A DNA stretch of 34,361 bases, taken from the NCBI GenBank assembly GCA_015067585.1, contig SVMC01000017.1:1-34361 (forward strand), written 5' to 3'. Below, in pieces: positions 14,314-21,756 of the stretch (positions are counted from its first letter, which is position 1; the number at the start of each line of letters is the position of its first letter). Source of the DNA: Oscillospiraceae bacterium. Its GTDB lineage: Bacteria > Bacillota > Clostridia > Oscillospirales > Oscillospiraceae. A program made the translations under genes and the position numbers. A model generated the notes under the pieces. The model saw nothing but the letters and a program-made list of their open reading frames with translations. It was not told the DNA's origin and did not search any database.

Positions 14314-15327
14314 ATGAGTGAAACCAAGCGAAAAATCTGCGTGGTGGGCAGCGGTGCCTGGGGAAGCGCCATTGCCATGCTTCTGGACCGCAACGGTCAC
14401 GAAGTCACCCTCTGGTCCTATGAGCCGGAGGTTGCCCGCACACTGACGGAAACGGGCCGCAATCCCTTCCTTCCCGGTGTGGAGCTGCCCCGCAGCATCA
14501 CCCATTCCTCCGATCTTTCCTGCGTCCGGGGTCATAAGTATGTGGTGATGGCGTCCCCCTCCTTTGCGGTGCGCCAGACCAGCCGGAACGCGGCACAACA
14601 TCTTGACAAGGATGCGGTGCTCATCAGTTTGGCAAAGGGCATCGAGGCAGATACCGGCCTTCGGATGTCTGAGATCATCGCTCAGGAGACCGGCTGCCGT
14701 GTGGCAGTGCTCTCCGGCCCCAGCCACGCGGAAGAGGTCAGCCGTGGTGTCCCCACAGGCTGCGTCATCGCCTGCGCTGATAAGGCCATTGCCGAAGACC
14801 TGCAGGATATCTTCATGTCCCTGTCCTTCCGTGTTTACTCCTCCCCGGATGTGGTGGGTGTGGAGCTGGGCGCTGCCCTGAAGAATGTCATCGCCCTGTG
14901 CGCCGGTATCTGCGACGGCCTTGGCTACGGCGACAATACCCGCGCCCTTCTCATGACCCGTGGTCTGACGGAGGTGGCTCGCCTCGGCATGGCCCTCGGC
15001 TCCCGTCAGGAGACCTTTGCGGGTCTGGCAGGCGTTGGTGATCTGATCGTCACCTGCTGCTCCATGCATTCCCGTAACCGCCGTGCAGGCATCCTCATCG
15101 GTCAGGGCAAGACCGCGCAGGAGGCCATGACAGAGGTTGGCGCCGTAGTGGAAGGCTACTACGCCGCCCGCTCCGCCATCGAGCTTGCCCGCAAGGTGGG
15201 CGTGGAAATGCCCATCACCGAGCAGGCATATGAAGTTCTCTACCACGACAAGAGCGCCAAAGAGGCCATGATGGTGCTGATGCACCGCCAGAAAGCCTCC
15301 GAAGCCGAAGATGTCGGCTGGGCATAA
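14314..15327 (+). CDS. gpsA: NAD(P)-dependent glycerol-3-phosphate dehydrogenase
   Basis: This 337-residue cytosolic enzyme reduces dihydroxyacetone phosphate to sn-glycerol 3-phosphate, the backbone of membrane phospholipids. The Rossmann motif VVGSGAWGSAIAMLL is at residues 9-23, then SLAKGIE, LSGPSHAEEV, and the substrate-binding LGAALKNVIALCAGICDGLGYGDNTRALLMTRGLTEVARL with the catalytic lysine in ALKN, then GLAGVGDLIVTC with the conserved aspartate. Full length. The ribosome site AAGGAGG lies in the last codons of der, so expression is coupled. A strong terminator follows at 15337. Confidence 0.98.
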   Translation: MSETKRKICVVGSGAWGSAIAMLLDRNGHEVTLWSYEPEVARTLTETGRNPFLPGVELPRSITHSSDLSCVRGHKYVVMASPSFAVRQTSRNAAQHLDKDAVLISLAKGIEADTGLRMSEIIAQETGCRVAVLSGPSHAEEVSRGVPTGCVIACADKAIAEDLQDIFMSLSFRVYSSPDVVGVELGAALKNVIALCAGICDGLGYGDNTRALLMTRGLTEVARLGMALGSRQETFAGLAGVGDLIVTCCSMHSRNRRAGILIGQGKTAQEAMTEVGAVVEGYYAARSAIELARKVGVEMPITEQAYEVLYHDKSAKEAMMVLMHRQKASEAEDVGWA

Positions 15328-15336
15328 TACGATATA

Positions 15337-15371
15337 AAAAGCACCGACTCAAAAAAGAGCCGGTGCTTTTG
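15337..15371 (+). terminator. Terminator after gpsA
   Basis: AAAAGCACCG pairs with CGGTGCTTTT at 15337-15346 and 15361-15370, with an inner CTC/GAG pairing; the stem's own 3' arm gives the T-run. Confidence 0.88.
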
Positions 15372-15395
15372 CTATATATGGGTTCTTCTGAGAAT

Positions 15396-15496
15396 GTAGG
15401 GGCGTGCATTGCACGCCCGCGTAAAGGTTACGAATTCGCCGGTAGTTTCGATAAAAACGGAACATTCTCTGCCGGGCGACCAATGGTCGCCCCTAC
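15396..15496. repeat. Hairpin-ended palindromic repeat, copy 1
   Basis: This 101-base element runs from GTAGGGGCG to CGCCCCTAC. The left end is a hairpin (GGGCGTGCA-T-TGCACGCCC), the right end another (GGGCGACC-AAT-GGTCGCCC), with a core containing CGAATTCGCC and GTAGTTTC between them. It shares the core with copies 2 and 3. No coding capacity. It has the form of a BIME/MITE: two REP-like hairpins in inverse orientation. The other base stretch in this gap (15497-15563) shows nothing recognisable. Confidence 0.85.
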
Positions 15497-15563
15497 ATAC
15501 ACAGAAGCAAGTGCCATGAAATCCTTCAAAACGCGAACATATCGTTTTAACTGTTGCAAGGTA

Positions 15564-15663
15564 GTAGGGGCGGCAATCTGCCGCCCGCAAAAGGTTGCGA
15601 ATTCGCCAGTAGTTTCAATAAAGACGAAACATTTCCTGCCGGGCGGATAATATCCGCCCCTAC
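15564..15663. repeat. Hairpin-ended palindromic repeat, copy 2
   Basis: A 100-base element of the same family, same orientation, 67 bases after copy 1. The ends are GGGCGGCA-ATC-TGCCGCCC and GGGCGGAT-AAT-ATCCGCCC. Stem sequences differ from those of copy 1 on both arms at once, so pairing is kept. The core is about 85 percent the same by eye. It ends 25 bases after the stop codon side of the HTH gene. Confidence 0.85.
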
Positions 15664-15688
15664 ATTCGTTTTGGTGGTTTTTCGTTGC

Positions 15689-15907
15689 TTATAACTTTTG
15701 ATCGTCATCGGAGGGAATGTATTCCATCACATCCTCCACACGGCAATTGAGGATGCGGCAAAGGTCGTTGATGGTGGTGGTATTCAGAGGCTTATTCTTA
15801 CGCAGCTTATCCAGTGTGGAGCCGGAAATATGGTGATTCTTGATCAGAGTATACGTGGTTTCTGTGCTTTGCTGCAATGTTTGCCAGAATGGGCGGTAAC
15901 TTACCAT
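15689..15907 (-). CDS. Small HTH transcriptional regulator (Cro/C1, YozG-like)
   Basis: The 72-residue protein is a single helix-turn-helix domain of the XRE class closest in form to YozG/HTH_26: TTYTLIKNHHISGSTLDKLRKNKPLNTTTINDLCRILNCRVEDVMEYIP. The segment ISGSTLDKLRKNK is the recognition part and LCRILNCRVEDVMEY the family's closing helix. No effector domain is present. AAGGAGG lies before the ATG at 15907. It is the last of three minus-strand genes with a shared promoter near 17234-17262, and a palindrome lies between the boxes of that promoter; self-regulation of the cluster is a reasonable guess. Confidence 0.85.
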   Translation of the reverse strand: MVSYRPFWQTLQQSTETTYTLIKNHHISGSTLDKLRKNKPLNTTTINDLCRILNCRVEDVMEYIPSDDDQKL

Positions 15908-15978
15908 GCTTCCTCCTTCCTTTTATGTGGAACTGGGTGTTGTGTCTTCGTTTTTTGCCACTGCTTTGGTGGAAAAAC

Positions 15979-16308
15979 TTATATAATTTGTATGGTTCCA
16001 ATGATATGTGCGTTAAATTTTTCCAGTTCCTCCGCGGGGATCCAAAGCTCCTGATGGTAGCTTGCGCCTACGGTATGTACCAGAAATTGGGAAACATACC
16101 CATCGTCGATCTCAAAGCTTGTAACATAGCCGGTATATTGGGAATCCGGATAGCGTCGATTCCATTTCTCCGCAATTTCCCGGGCATAGCGGGCATTCAG
16201 CACAGGATAAAAAATCGGCTGTTCCGGTAATCGAGGTGGATATGCGGTAAAACCGGATGCAGCGATCAGATCGTACTCCGCCTGACCCACAGGACGATAG
16301 AGAATCAT
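15979..16308 (-). CDS. Conserved protein of the type labelled 'ADP-ribosylation/crystallin J1'
   Basis: This 109-residue protein resembles small Firmicutes proteins that carry the database label ADP-ribosylation/crystallin J1, a label without biochemical support. Typical parts are MILYRPVGQAEYDLIAASGF, PPRLPEQPIFYPVLN, DGYVSQFLVHTVG and HQELWIPAEELEKFNAHIIG. There is no signal peptide or membrane segment. The ATG at 16308 has AGGAG nine bases upstream. It lies 18 bases after the 295-residue gene and 71 bases before the HTH gene, so the three are probably one transcript. I name the family from memory of its pattern, so treat the label with care. Confidence 0.72.
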   Translation of the reverse strand: MILYRPVGQAEYDLIAASGFTAYPPRLPEQPIFYPVLNARYAREIAEKWNRRYPDSQYTGYVTSFEIDDGYVSQFLVHTVGASYHQELWIPAEELEKFNAHIIGTIQII

Positions 16309-16326
16309 TTTGCAAACACTCCTATT

Positions 16327-17214
16327 TTAATAAAAGGATTCCTGCGTGTCCAGCCAATCAAGAAACGCATGATAGCTGTTCTGAAGCGCTTCGGGCAGGG
16401 AGGAAACAGGAATAATTTCAACATTCGGGCCGGAGATATGTTCATGCCAAAGGTCGGCCCACTTTGCATCGAAACCACAGGCATTCGGCCTTTGGAGGGG
16501 GACAATATACAAAACATCCGAAGGTTCATCTCCACCGCAGGAAAGATGGACGCCGTAATGAAGGCTACCGTCTTTCTGGCGGTATCTGACAGGAGAACGA
16601 TCAGCCACAAAGGATGGGAAGCATACATCAATATCCTGTACGCAGGGATTTTGGCACTCGCAGCAGGAATGGCAGCAAGGCCCGTTTTCCGTTTCGCCGG
16701 GTCTTCCATCCACTGAAATCAATTTCTTTTCAGCACCCAGAATGCACACGCCCAGAGAATCATCGCAGAATACCTGATTGGGCTGCAAGACCTTTCGCTT
16801 TACGATGGTATAGCGGGCAGATTCCGTTTCTGATGTGAAGTCGTATTCCTTATAATAACCATCGATCATGGTCAGAGCGGTTTCGTAGGACGCACACAGG
16901 AAGCGCTCTTCGATCTCCTCCGGGGATTCTTTGATTTGAAGCTCATATACTTCGTTTTCGCCGATGTGCCGGAAGGATGACAGCAGCTCCTTCTGCCATT
17001 CGATGCACCGCTGCGCATGGGCAGATACCGAAGGTGCATGGTCGGCCAGCAGCTGCAGCAGATGCAGCCGCACATCATAAGTGGGCGCAAAATGATAGGC
17101 AATACCAAGAAGCTCTGTGTCGGAAAAGGTATAGGCGGTTTTCGTAATATGGTTTTTCAGATCCTTTGACCAAAGGCAGGACAGAATTTCATTTTGCAAT
17201 GCAAGCTGTGTCAT
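16327..17214 (-). CDS. Uncharacterised protein with a cysteine cluster
   Basis: The 295-residue product is not recognised. The first 120 residues are helical (alpha-repeat-like, e.g. YHFAPTYDVRLHLLQLLADHAPSV), followed by a beta-rich part and, near residues 180-200, a dense cysteine run PCCHSCCECQNPCVQDIDVC that looks like a metal site. The last third ends in a hydrophobic strand region and helix (PEALQNSYHAFLDWLDTQESF). No signal peptide is seen. The ATG at 17214 has GAGGTG upstream. It is the first of three minus-strand genes lying between hairpin-ended repeats, and its promoter lies within repeat copy 3. Function unknown. Confidence 0.72.
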   Translation of the reverse strand: MTQLALQNEILSCLWSKDLKNHITKTAYTFSDTELLGIAYHFAPTYDVRLHLLQLLADHAPSVSAHAQRCIEWQKELLSSFRHIGENEVYELQIKESPEEIEERFLCASYETALTMIDGYYKEYDFTSETESARYTIVKRKVLQPNQVFCDDSLGVCILGAEKKLISVDGRPGETENGPCCHSCCECQNPCVQDIDVCFPSFVADRSPVRYRQKDGSLHYGVHLSCGGDEPSDVLYIVPLQRPNACGFDAKWADLWHEHISGPNVEIIPVSSLPEALQNSYHAFLDWLDTQESFY

Positions 17215-17233
17215 GGAATCACCTCTTTTTCAC

Positions 17234-17262
17234 ATCATAGCAGGAAATCATCCTGCTGTACA
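17234..17262 (-). promoter_or_regulatory. Promoter with internal palindrome, three-gene cluster
   Basis: On the minus strand TGTACA (17257-17262) and TATGAT (17234-17239) are 17 bases apart. The spacer is filled by a dyad, AGCAGGA-N5-TCCTGCT (17239-17257). This is either an operator, perhaps for the HTH protein of the same cluster, or the diverged left hairpin of repeat copy 3. Confidence 0.5.
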
Positions 17263-17339
17263 GGAAATAATTGCGAATTCGCCGATAATCTTGTTCTAAA
17301 CGAAGCTTTCTCTGCCGGGCGATTGATAATCGCCCCTAC
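17237..17339. repeat. Hairpin-ended palindromic repeat, copy 3 (left end diverged)
   Basis: From about 17271 to 17339 this matches copies 1 and 2: TTGCGAATTCGCC core, then TTTCTCTGCCGGGCG, ending in the hairpin GGGCGATT-GAT-AATCGCCC and CTAC. The left end is not GTAGGGGC; at the right distance lies another hairpin, AGCAGGA-AATCA-TCCTGCT, which would make the element 103 bases. It overlaps the promoter of the three-gene cluster. Confidence 0.65.
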
Positions 17340-17381
17340 ATCCGCATTGCGACCCTTTTGCAGAAATCGTCAGCTCACACC

Positions 17382-17458
17382 GTAGGGGCCGGGTCTCCCG
17401 GCCCAAAAGGCTTCCGACATAGAATCGGCTTCTTTGGGACGGGAGACCCGTCCCCTAC
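17382..17458. repeat. Hairpin-ended palindromic repeat, variant core (copy 4)
   Basis: This 77-base element has the same plan with other sequence: GTAG-GGGCCGGG-TCT-CCCGGCCC at the left and GGGACGGG-AGA-CCCGTCCC-CTAC at the right. The core is shorter and unlike copies 1-3, with an inner dyad (TTCCGA / TCGGCTT). The ends are related in plan, the cores are not. No coding capacity in 17215-17543 apart from these repeats and the rpmB terminator. Confidence 0.8.
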
Positions 17459-17498
17459 ACCCTTTTGGGCGGTTCTACGCATGAAATGCCCATAAATA

Positions 17499-17525
17499 GC
17501 AAAAAAGACAGGCAAAGCCTGTCTT
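17499..17525 (-). terminator. Terminator after rpmB
   Basis: On the minus strand AAGACAGGC-TTT-GCCTGTCTT forms a 9-bp stem followed by TTTTGC. It lies about 20 bases past the rpmB stop. Confidence 0.88.
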
Positions 17526-17543
17526 AATTACTGTATGTGACAA

Positions 17544-17732
17544 TCAGACTGCACGCTCAACCTTGTTGGAACGGAGACATCTTGTACAGACGTATACATG
17601 GCGCGGAGTACCGTCGACAATTGCCTTCACGCGCTTGACATTGGGCTTCCACATTCTGTTGGAACGTCTGTGGGAATGGGAAACTTTGATACCGAAAGTA
17701 ACGCCCTTGCCGCAAACATCGCACTTAGCCAC
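17544..17732 (-). CDS. rpmB: 50S ribosomal protein L28, GTG start
   Basis: The 62-residue protein is L28. It opens MAKCDVCGKGVTFGIKVSHSHRRSNRMWKPN and ends with HVYVCTRCLRSNKV; the CDVC and CTRC pairs mark the zinc-binding form. The start codon is GTG at 17732, chosen because it gives the usual MAKCDVCGK opening and lies eight bases after GGAGG; the GTG nine bases earlier is too near the ribosome site. It is transcribed alone, from a promoter at 17799-17827 to a terminator at 17499. The leader has a 7-bp hairpin (GGCGTCC pairing with GGGGCGCC, near 17777-17795). Confidence 0.97.
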   Translation of the reverse strand: MAKCDVCGKGVTFGIKVSHSHRRSNRMWKPNVKRVKAIVDGTPRHVYVCTRCLRSNKVERAV

Positions 17733-17798
17733 TGGCTGCACCTCCTATCCGTAGGAAAAATTACTGAGAACCGGCGCCCCCTATGGACGCCGCAAGTT

Positions 17799-17827
17799 AT
17801 AATATCAGATATTCTCCCGAAATGCAA
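17799..17827 (-). promoter_or_regulatory. Promoter of rpmB
   Basis: On the minus strand TTGCAT (17822-17827) and TATTAT (17799-17804) are 17 bases apart. Confidence 0.7.
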
Positions 17828-17861
17828 GAGAAAAAAGAAAAAATTTTTCAAAACAAGAAAA

Positions 17862-18590
17862 TTATTTTGCGGCGGTTTTGCGGCGCCCGGGAAGGGGAAA
17901 ATACATGATGAGCAGCACTGCCGTGATGATAATGGGATAGCCGACCAGATGGCTGCCAAAGAGGTTCTCAAACACCTTGAGGGGGTTATTGTCATCGGCG
18001 TACATGAGGAACATGAAATTGGTATCGAAGATCAGGTTCGCCATCAATGCTGCTGCTGCCAGACCCAGGAGGATCAGCAGGCACTTGGGGATCCGACGGG
18101 GATCACGGCTTACCTCACCGCCGCACAGCAGCATCACAGGATAGATGGCCAGCAGCATATGGATGCTCAGGCTGTGAAGGTGCATAAAATTGCCAAGGGG
18201 CAGGGAATTCCAGCTGGGGAATAGCAGTGCCGCCAGTGCCGCGGGCAGGCAGATGCAGTAGAGGAAATCGGCCACTGCCTTTTTGGGCTTCCACGCATGA
18301 TAGGATGCCAGGAACACATTAACGCTGCAAAGGTGGATGGGAAGATAGTCGGGCGTCCATCTGCTGCCGATCAGAAGCATGACATGCTTGAACACCTCGT
18401 CCAGAATCAGAAGCACGGCAAACATAATGCGCATATTCTTCCTGCCTTTTTCTCCCGATTTTCGGTAGAGTATGGCGCAGCCTGCCGCCACAAGTACAAA
18501 GAATACCAGTTCCGCCAGATGAAGGGGGCCAAAATGGGCGAAGCCGACACCTTCGGCGATGGTTTCGGTGGTATCCATAAAGTATTGCAT
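17862..18590 (-). CDS. YwaF-like TIGR02206 integral membrane protein
   Basis: The 242-residue protein has about seven membrane helices and matches the TIGR02206/YwaF family: FGPLHLAELVFFVLVAAGCAILYRK at the N-terminus, the conserved LPIHLCSVNVFLASYH helix, and FMHLHSLSIHMLLAIYPVMLLCGGEV with conserved histidines, then NLIFDTNFMFLMYADDNNPL, the family's signature. Function is not known; it is not a recognised transporter. The start at 18590 has GAGGTG about nine bases upstream; the ATG six bases earlier abuts the ribosome site. The gene has a weak promoter (TTGCGG-17-TACCAT) after the hflKC terminator and no clear terminator of its own before rpmB. Confidence 0.82.
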   Translation of the reverse strand: MQYFMDTTETIAEGVGFAHFGPLHLAELVFFVLVAAGCAILYRKSGEKGRKNMRIMFAVLLILDEVFKHVMLLIGSRWTPDYLPIHLCSVNVFLASYHAWKPKKAVADFLYCICLPAALAALLFPSWNSLPLGNFMHLHSLSIHMLLAIYPVMLLCGGEVSRDPRRIPKCLLILLGLAAAALMANLIFDTNFMFLMYADDNNPLKVFENLFGSHLVGYPIIITAVLLIMYFPLPGRRKTAAK

Positions 18591-18648
18591 CGTCATCACC
18601 TCGACAAAATTTGACATCCCTATGGTAGCACTTTCCGGAATAATCCGC

Positions 18649-18689
18649 AAGAAAAAAGTAGCGGCAGACCGGAAAATCCCGGTCTGCCG
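18649..18689 (-). terminator. Terminator after hflC
   Basis: CGGCAGACCGG (18662-18672) pairs with CCGGTCTGCCG (18679-18689), 11 bp with a six-base loop. On the minus strand CTACTTTTTTC follows. The hflC stop is 16 bases upstream. Confidence 0.88.
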
Positions 18690-18705
18690 GCTGTGTTGCG
18701 ATGTT

Positions 18706-19635
18706 TTATTCACCCACTACGGTCTGCTGACCGTAGAAGAGGGATGCAAGGGGAGAATCCTCGTCGAGGATCAGGGTCTTGTTGCCGCCGGCAAGGCTTT
18801 CCCTTGCGGCGTCCAGAGAGATCATGAAGGAGTAGAAGGCGGCCTTCTCCGGGGTATCATAGGCGTCTGCCAGAATGTTCATATACTGGGCATCGCCCTC
18901 TGCGCGGATCACAGTGGCCTCTGCCTCGGATTCGGACAGGAGGATGTCCACTTCCTTATCCGCGTTGTTGCGGGTCTTCTGGGCCTCGTAAGCGCCGTTG
19001 GCGGTGTATTCCGCAGCGATCTTCTCACGCTCGGAGATCATGCGCTCGTAGACGGCTTCTTTATTCTCCGTGGGCATATCCAGTGTCTTGGTCTCCACGG
19101 CGGTGATGTCAATGCCGTACTGGTCGAAGGTGTTGTCGCAGTTGGCCAGGATGGCCTCGGCTAAGCGACCGTCACGGCCGCTGATCACTGCCTCCTGGGT
19201 CATACTGGAGATGGTGGTCTTCAGGGAGTTGTATACCACCGCGTCAATGCGGTATTCCGCATTGGTGATGCTGGCGGACAGGGATTCGATGAAGCGGTAG
19301 GGATCGGTGACCCGCCAGGTGACGAAGCAGTCCGCGATCATGGACTTCTTGTCGGAGGTGATGACATCGGACACTGCCAGATCGTAGAGCATCAGGGTGT
19401 TGGGGATGGTCTGGGTGGTCTGGACGAAGGGGATCTTGAAAGAGGGACCGGGCTGATCCATCACGCGCACTACAGCACCGAACTGCTTGACCACGGTGTA
19501 TTCGTTCTGATGGGTGATAACCAGAGAATTGGCGAATACAACAACCACGAGGACGAATACCACGAGGCCGATGATCAGACCACGGAGGCCCTTGCCCTTG
19601 CGGGGGACATTGACATATTCTTCATTGGGGTTCAT
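18706..19635 (-). CDS. hflC: SPFH-domain membrane protein HflC
   Basis: The 309-residue protein is an SPFH/prohibitin-class protein anchored by one N-terminal helix (RGLIIGLVVFVLVVVVFANSLVI), with its large domain outside the membrane as in HflC, followed by a coiled region rich in Glu/Ala (NKEAVYERMISEREKIAAEYTANGAYEAQKTRNNADKEVDILLSESEAEATVIRAEGDAQYMNILADAY). The GDAQYMNILADAY segment is typical of HflC. In Proteobacteria HflK and HflC form a cage that controls the FtsH protease; no ftsH is in this window. AAGGAGGT precedes the ATG at 19635. It follows hflK by 12 bases and is the last gene of the operon. Confidence 0.88.
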   Translation of the reverse strand: MNPNEEYVNVPRKGKGLRGLIIGLVVFVLVVVVFANSLVITHQNEYTVVKQFGAVVRVMDQPGPSFKIPFVQTTQTIPNTLMLYDLAVSDVITSDKKSMIADCFVTWRVTDPYRFIESLSASITNAEYRIDAVVYNSLKTTISSMTQEAVISGRDGRLAEAILANCDNTFDQYGIDITAVETKTLDMPTENKEAVYERMISEREKIAAEYTANGAYEAQKTRNNADKEVDILLSESEAEATVIRAEGDAQYMNILADAYDTPEKAAFYSFMISLDAARESLAGGNKTLILDEDSPLASLFYGQQTVVGE

Positions 19636-19647
19636 GGTGACACCTCC

Positions 19648-20631
19648 TTAAGGCTGGGGTGTGGCCGGGGTTTCGGCCGGGGTCTGTGTTTGCGTCTGCG
19701 TCTCAACCTGTGCGGCGCTGGGCAGCATATCCACGGGCAGATAGGTGTTGATGGCGTCGTCATCGGACTTGATGATGACTCTGACATCCGGAAGAATGTC
19801 GCCCATGGTCTCATAGAACAGGCGCTGACGGGTGATCTCGGGATACTTGGCGTACTCGGCATACAGCTCTTCAAAGCGCTCTGCCTGTGCGGTGGCCTCG
19901 TTGATCTTGGCCTCGCGATAGGCTTCTGCCTGACGGATGGCCTCGTCCGCGGTGGCCTTTGCGGCGGGAATCTGCTGGTTGTAGTACTTATCTGCGTTGT
20001 TGGTGGCGGTTTCTGCACCCTGCTTTGCGGTTTCCACTGCCTTAAAGGCATTCTGGACTTCCACAGTGGGCGGCTCCGCATCCTGCATGGTGATGTTCAC
20101 CAGGGCGATACCCAGATCCTCTTCCTCGATGCGTTCTGCGATCTTCTCCTTGATGGAGGCCTGGATCTCGCTCTTGCCGGTGGTGATGACGCTGTCCACC
20201 CCGTACAGGCCGATGGTATCACGGATATAGCTCTGGCTGAGCATCTTGAGGATGTCCTCCGGGTCTTCCGAAGCATACAGGTACTTGATGGGGTCGGTGA
20301 CCTTCCATTCCAGATAGAAATCCACATCCACGAAGTTGTAGTCCACGGTGATCATCACCGACTCAGACTCAATGGACTCTCCCGTTTCACTGTCGTAACC
20401 GATCTGGATCCCGCGGATGTTCTTGGAGATGATGGTCTTGTCCTGCACCAGAGGTACTAAAAAATGCAGGCCGGAATTCTCCACAAGGGAGGGCTTTCCG
20501 AAGGTGGTGACCACTGCGTACTGGTCTTCTGTGGTGAAGTAGAAGGAGGACATAATCAAAATACCTACCACCACCAGAATGGCCACAACGGCTGTGATCA
20601 CCCAGATTTTTTTCATGGCGTTTTTTTGCAT
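19648..20631 (-). CDS. hflK: SPFH-domain membrane protein HflK
   Basis: The 327-residue protein is the partner of HflC: a short cytosolic start, one membrane helix (KKIWVITAVVAILVVVGILIMSSFYF), then the SPFH domain (TTEDQYAVVTTFGKPSLVENSGLHFLVPLVQ) with IRGIQIGYDSETGESIESESVMITVDYNFVDVDFYLEWKV, and a long Ala/Glu/Lys coiled region (KAVETAKQGAETATNNADKYYNQQIPAAKATADEAIRQAEAYREAKINEATAQAERFEELYAEYAKYPEITRQRLFYETMGDIL). It ends in a Gln/Thr/Pro-rich tail (VETQTQTQTPAETPATPQP). The start at 20631 has AAAGGA upstream. It lies 59 bases after the rluA-like gene with no terminator between. Confidence 0.88.
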   Translation of the reverse strand: MQKNAMKKIWVITAVVAILVVVGILIMSSFYFTTEDQYAVVTTFGKPSLVENSGLHFLVPLVQDKTIISKNIRGIQIGYDSETGESIESESVMITVDYNFVDVDFYLEWKVTDPIKYLYASEDPEDILKMLSQSYIRDTIGLYGVDSVITTGKSEIQASIKEKIAERIEEEDLGIALVNITMQDAEPPTVEVQNAFKAVETAKQGAETATNNADKYYNQQIPAAKATADEAIRQAEAYREAKINEATAQAERFEELYAEYAKYPEITRQRLFYETMGDILPDVRVIIKSDDDAINTYLPVDMLPSAAQVETQTQTQTPAETPATPQP

Positions 20632-20690
20632 GGCGTTTCCTTTCTGATATTCGATATCATCATTTTCTTCCGGATGGGTGTATGACGAAA

Positions 20691-21596
20691 TTAGACGGGA
20701 GAAGTTCCCAAATTTTTCAAATCATTTGGCAGAATTATTTTTTGCTGTGATTCGAAGGTGATGGATGCACCTGTCAGGGGATGGCGGAAGCACAGACTGC
20801 GGGCGCAAAGCTGCTGGCTTTCGCAGCCTAAGGTCTTGCCATAGGCGATGCTCGCTTCGCTTCCATATTGAGGATCCCCCAAAATGGGCACGCCCATGTG
20901 GGCACAGTGGACACGAAGCTGGTGGGTCCTGCCTGTCATGGGCCGGAGCCTTACAAGGCTCACGACTTCTCCCCGGGCGATGGTCTCATAGCGGGTCAGA
21001 GCAGGCTTTCCGTCCGCCCGCACGCATCGAAGCAGGCTTCGCTCAGAAAGCCTTGCTATGGGGGCATCGATTTCCCCTTGCAGCGGGGTAAGATGGCCGT
21101 AGATCGCCGCCTCATAGATCTTTTGCAGCTCCCCTCGCTTCTGTGCCTGATGCATCAGGGCGTGGACATGGGAGTTCTTTGCCAGCAGCACCACACCGAA
21201 GGTGTCTCGGTCCAGACGGCTCACGGGGTGCACCGCGCAGGGCTGCCCGGTAGCCTGGTAGTACCATGTCAGCCGGTTTGCCAGCGTTCCTGTGATGCGG
21301 CAGGAGGAGGGGTGCATCATAAGGCCGGGCGGCTTATCGATGGCGATCAGCGCCTCATCCTCATAGAGAATGTGGAGGGGGCCTTCCTCTGCGGGATACT
21401 CCGGAGTGGGCTCATCCATCAGGACGGTAATTTCATCCCCGGGTTTTACCATATAATTGGTAAACACCGGCACGCCGTTCACCAGGAAAGCCTTCTGATA
21501 TTTCAGCCGTCCCACCAGTGTGGAGGACATTCCCATCTCCCGCCGCAAAAATCGCAAGAGCTTTCCCTCTGTCTCGGCTTTATGGCGAAGCTCCAT
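20691..21596 (-). CDS. RluA-family pseudouridine synthase
   Basis: This 301-residue enzyme is the second pseudouridine synthase of the window. A short S4-like region is followed by the catalytic domain with HPVSRLDRDTFGVVLLAKN and catalytic D129, then TGRTHQLRVHCAHMGVPILGDPQYG. Unlike the canonical HRLDxxTSG it reads SRLDRDTFG. I chose the ATG at 21596 because GGGGGG lies six bases before it; the ATG at 21602 is immediately against the G-run. A promoter (21620-21648) lies just upstream. It probably heads a transcript with hflK and hflC. Which RNA position it changes is unknown. Confidence 0.87.
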   Translation of the reverse strand: MELRHKAETEGKLLRFLRREMGMSSTLVGRLKYQKAFLVNGVPVFTNYMVKPGDEITVLMDEPTPEYPAEEGPLHILYEDEALIAIDKPPGLMMHPSSCRITGTLANRLTWYYQATGQPCAVHPVSRLDRDTFGVVLLAKNSHVHALMHQAQKRGELQKIYEAAIYGHLTPLQGEIDAPIARLSERSLLRCVRADGKPALTRYETIARGEVVSLVRLRPMTGRTHQLRVHCAHMGVPILGDPQYGSEASIAYGKTLGCESQQLCARSLCFRHPLTGASITFESQQKIILPNDLKNLGTSPV

Positions 21597-21619
21597 ATCC
21601 ATCCCCCCCTTTTTATTGT

Positions 21620-21648
21620 ATTTTAACAAATCCCCCCTCAAAGCGCAA
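21620..21648 (-). promoter_or_regulatory. Promoter of the rluA-like/hflK/hflC operon
   Basis: On the minus strand TTGCGC (21643-21648) and TAAAAT (21620-21625) are separated by 17 bases. Confidence 0.6.
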
Positions 21649-21756
21649 GCACTGCAAAATGCGGATCGGATCATTTCAGGTTTTTTTGCGTTTCAGAGAA
21701 AAAAGGCTGTAAAAACCGATGAAAAGATGCTATGATATCAGGTGAGGTGAAAAATT

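Noticed and set aside
12907-15285. 792-codon frame on the minus strand opposite der and gpsA
   Set aside because: It runs through two unmistakable genes and its sequence is a His/Gly-rich low-information shadow without ribosome site.
15396-15663. CRISPR array
   Set aside because: There are only two copies, about 100 bases each, with palindromic ends and no regular spacers or cas genes.
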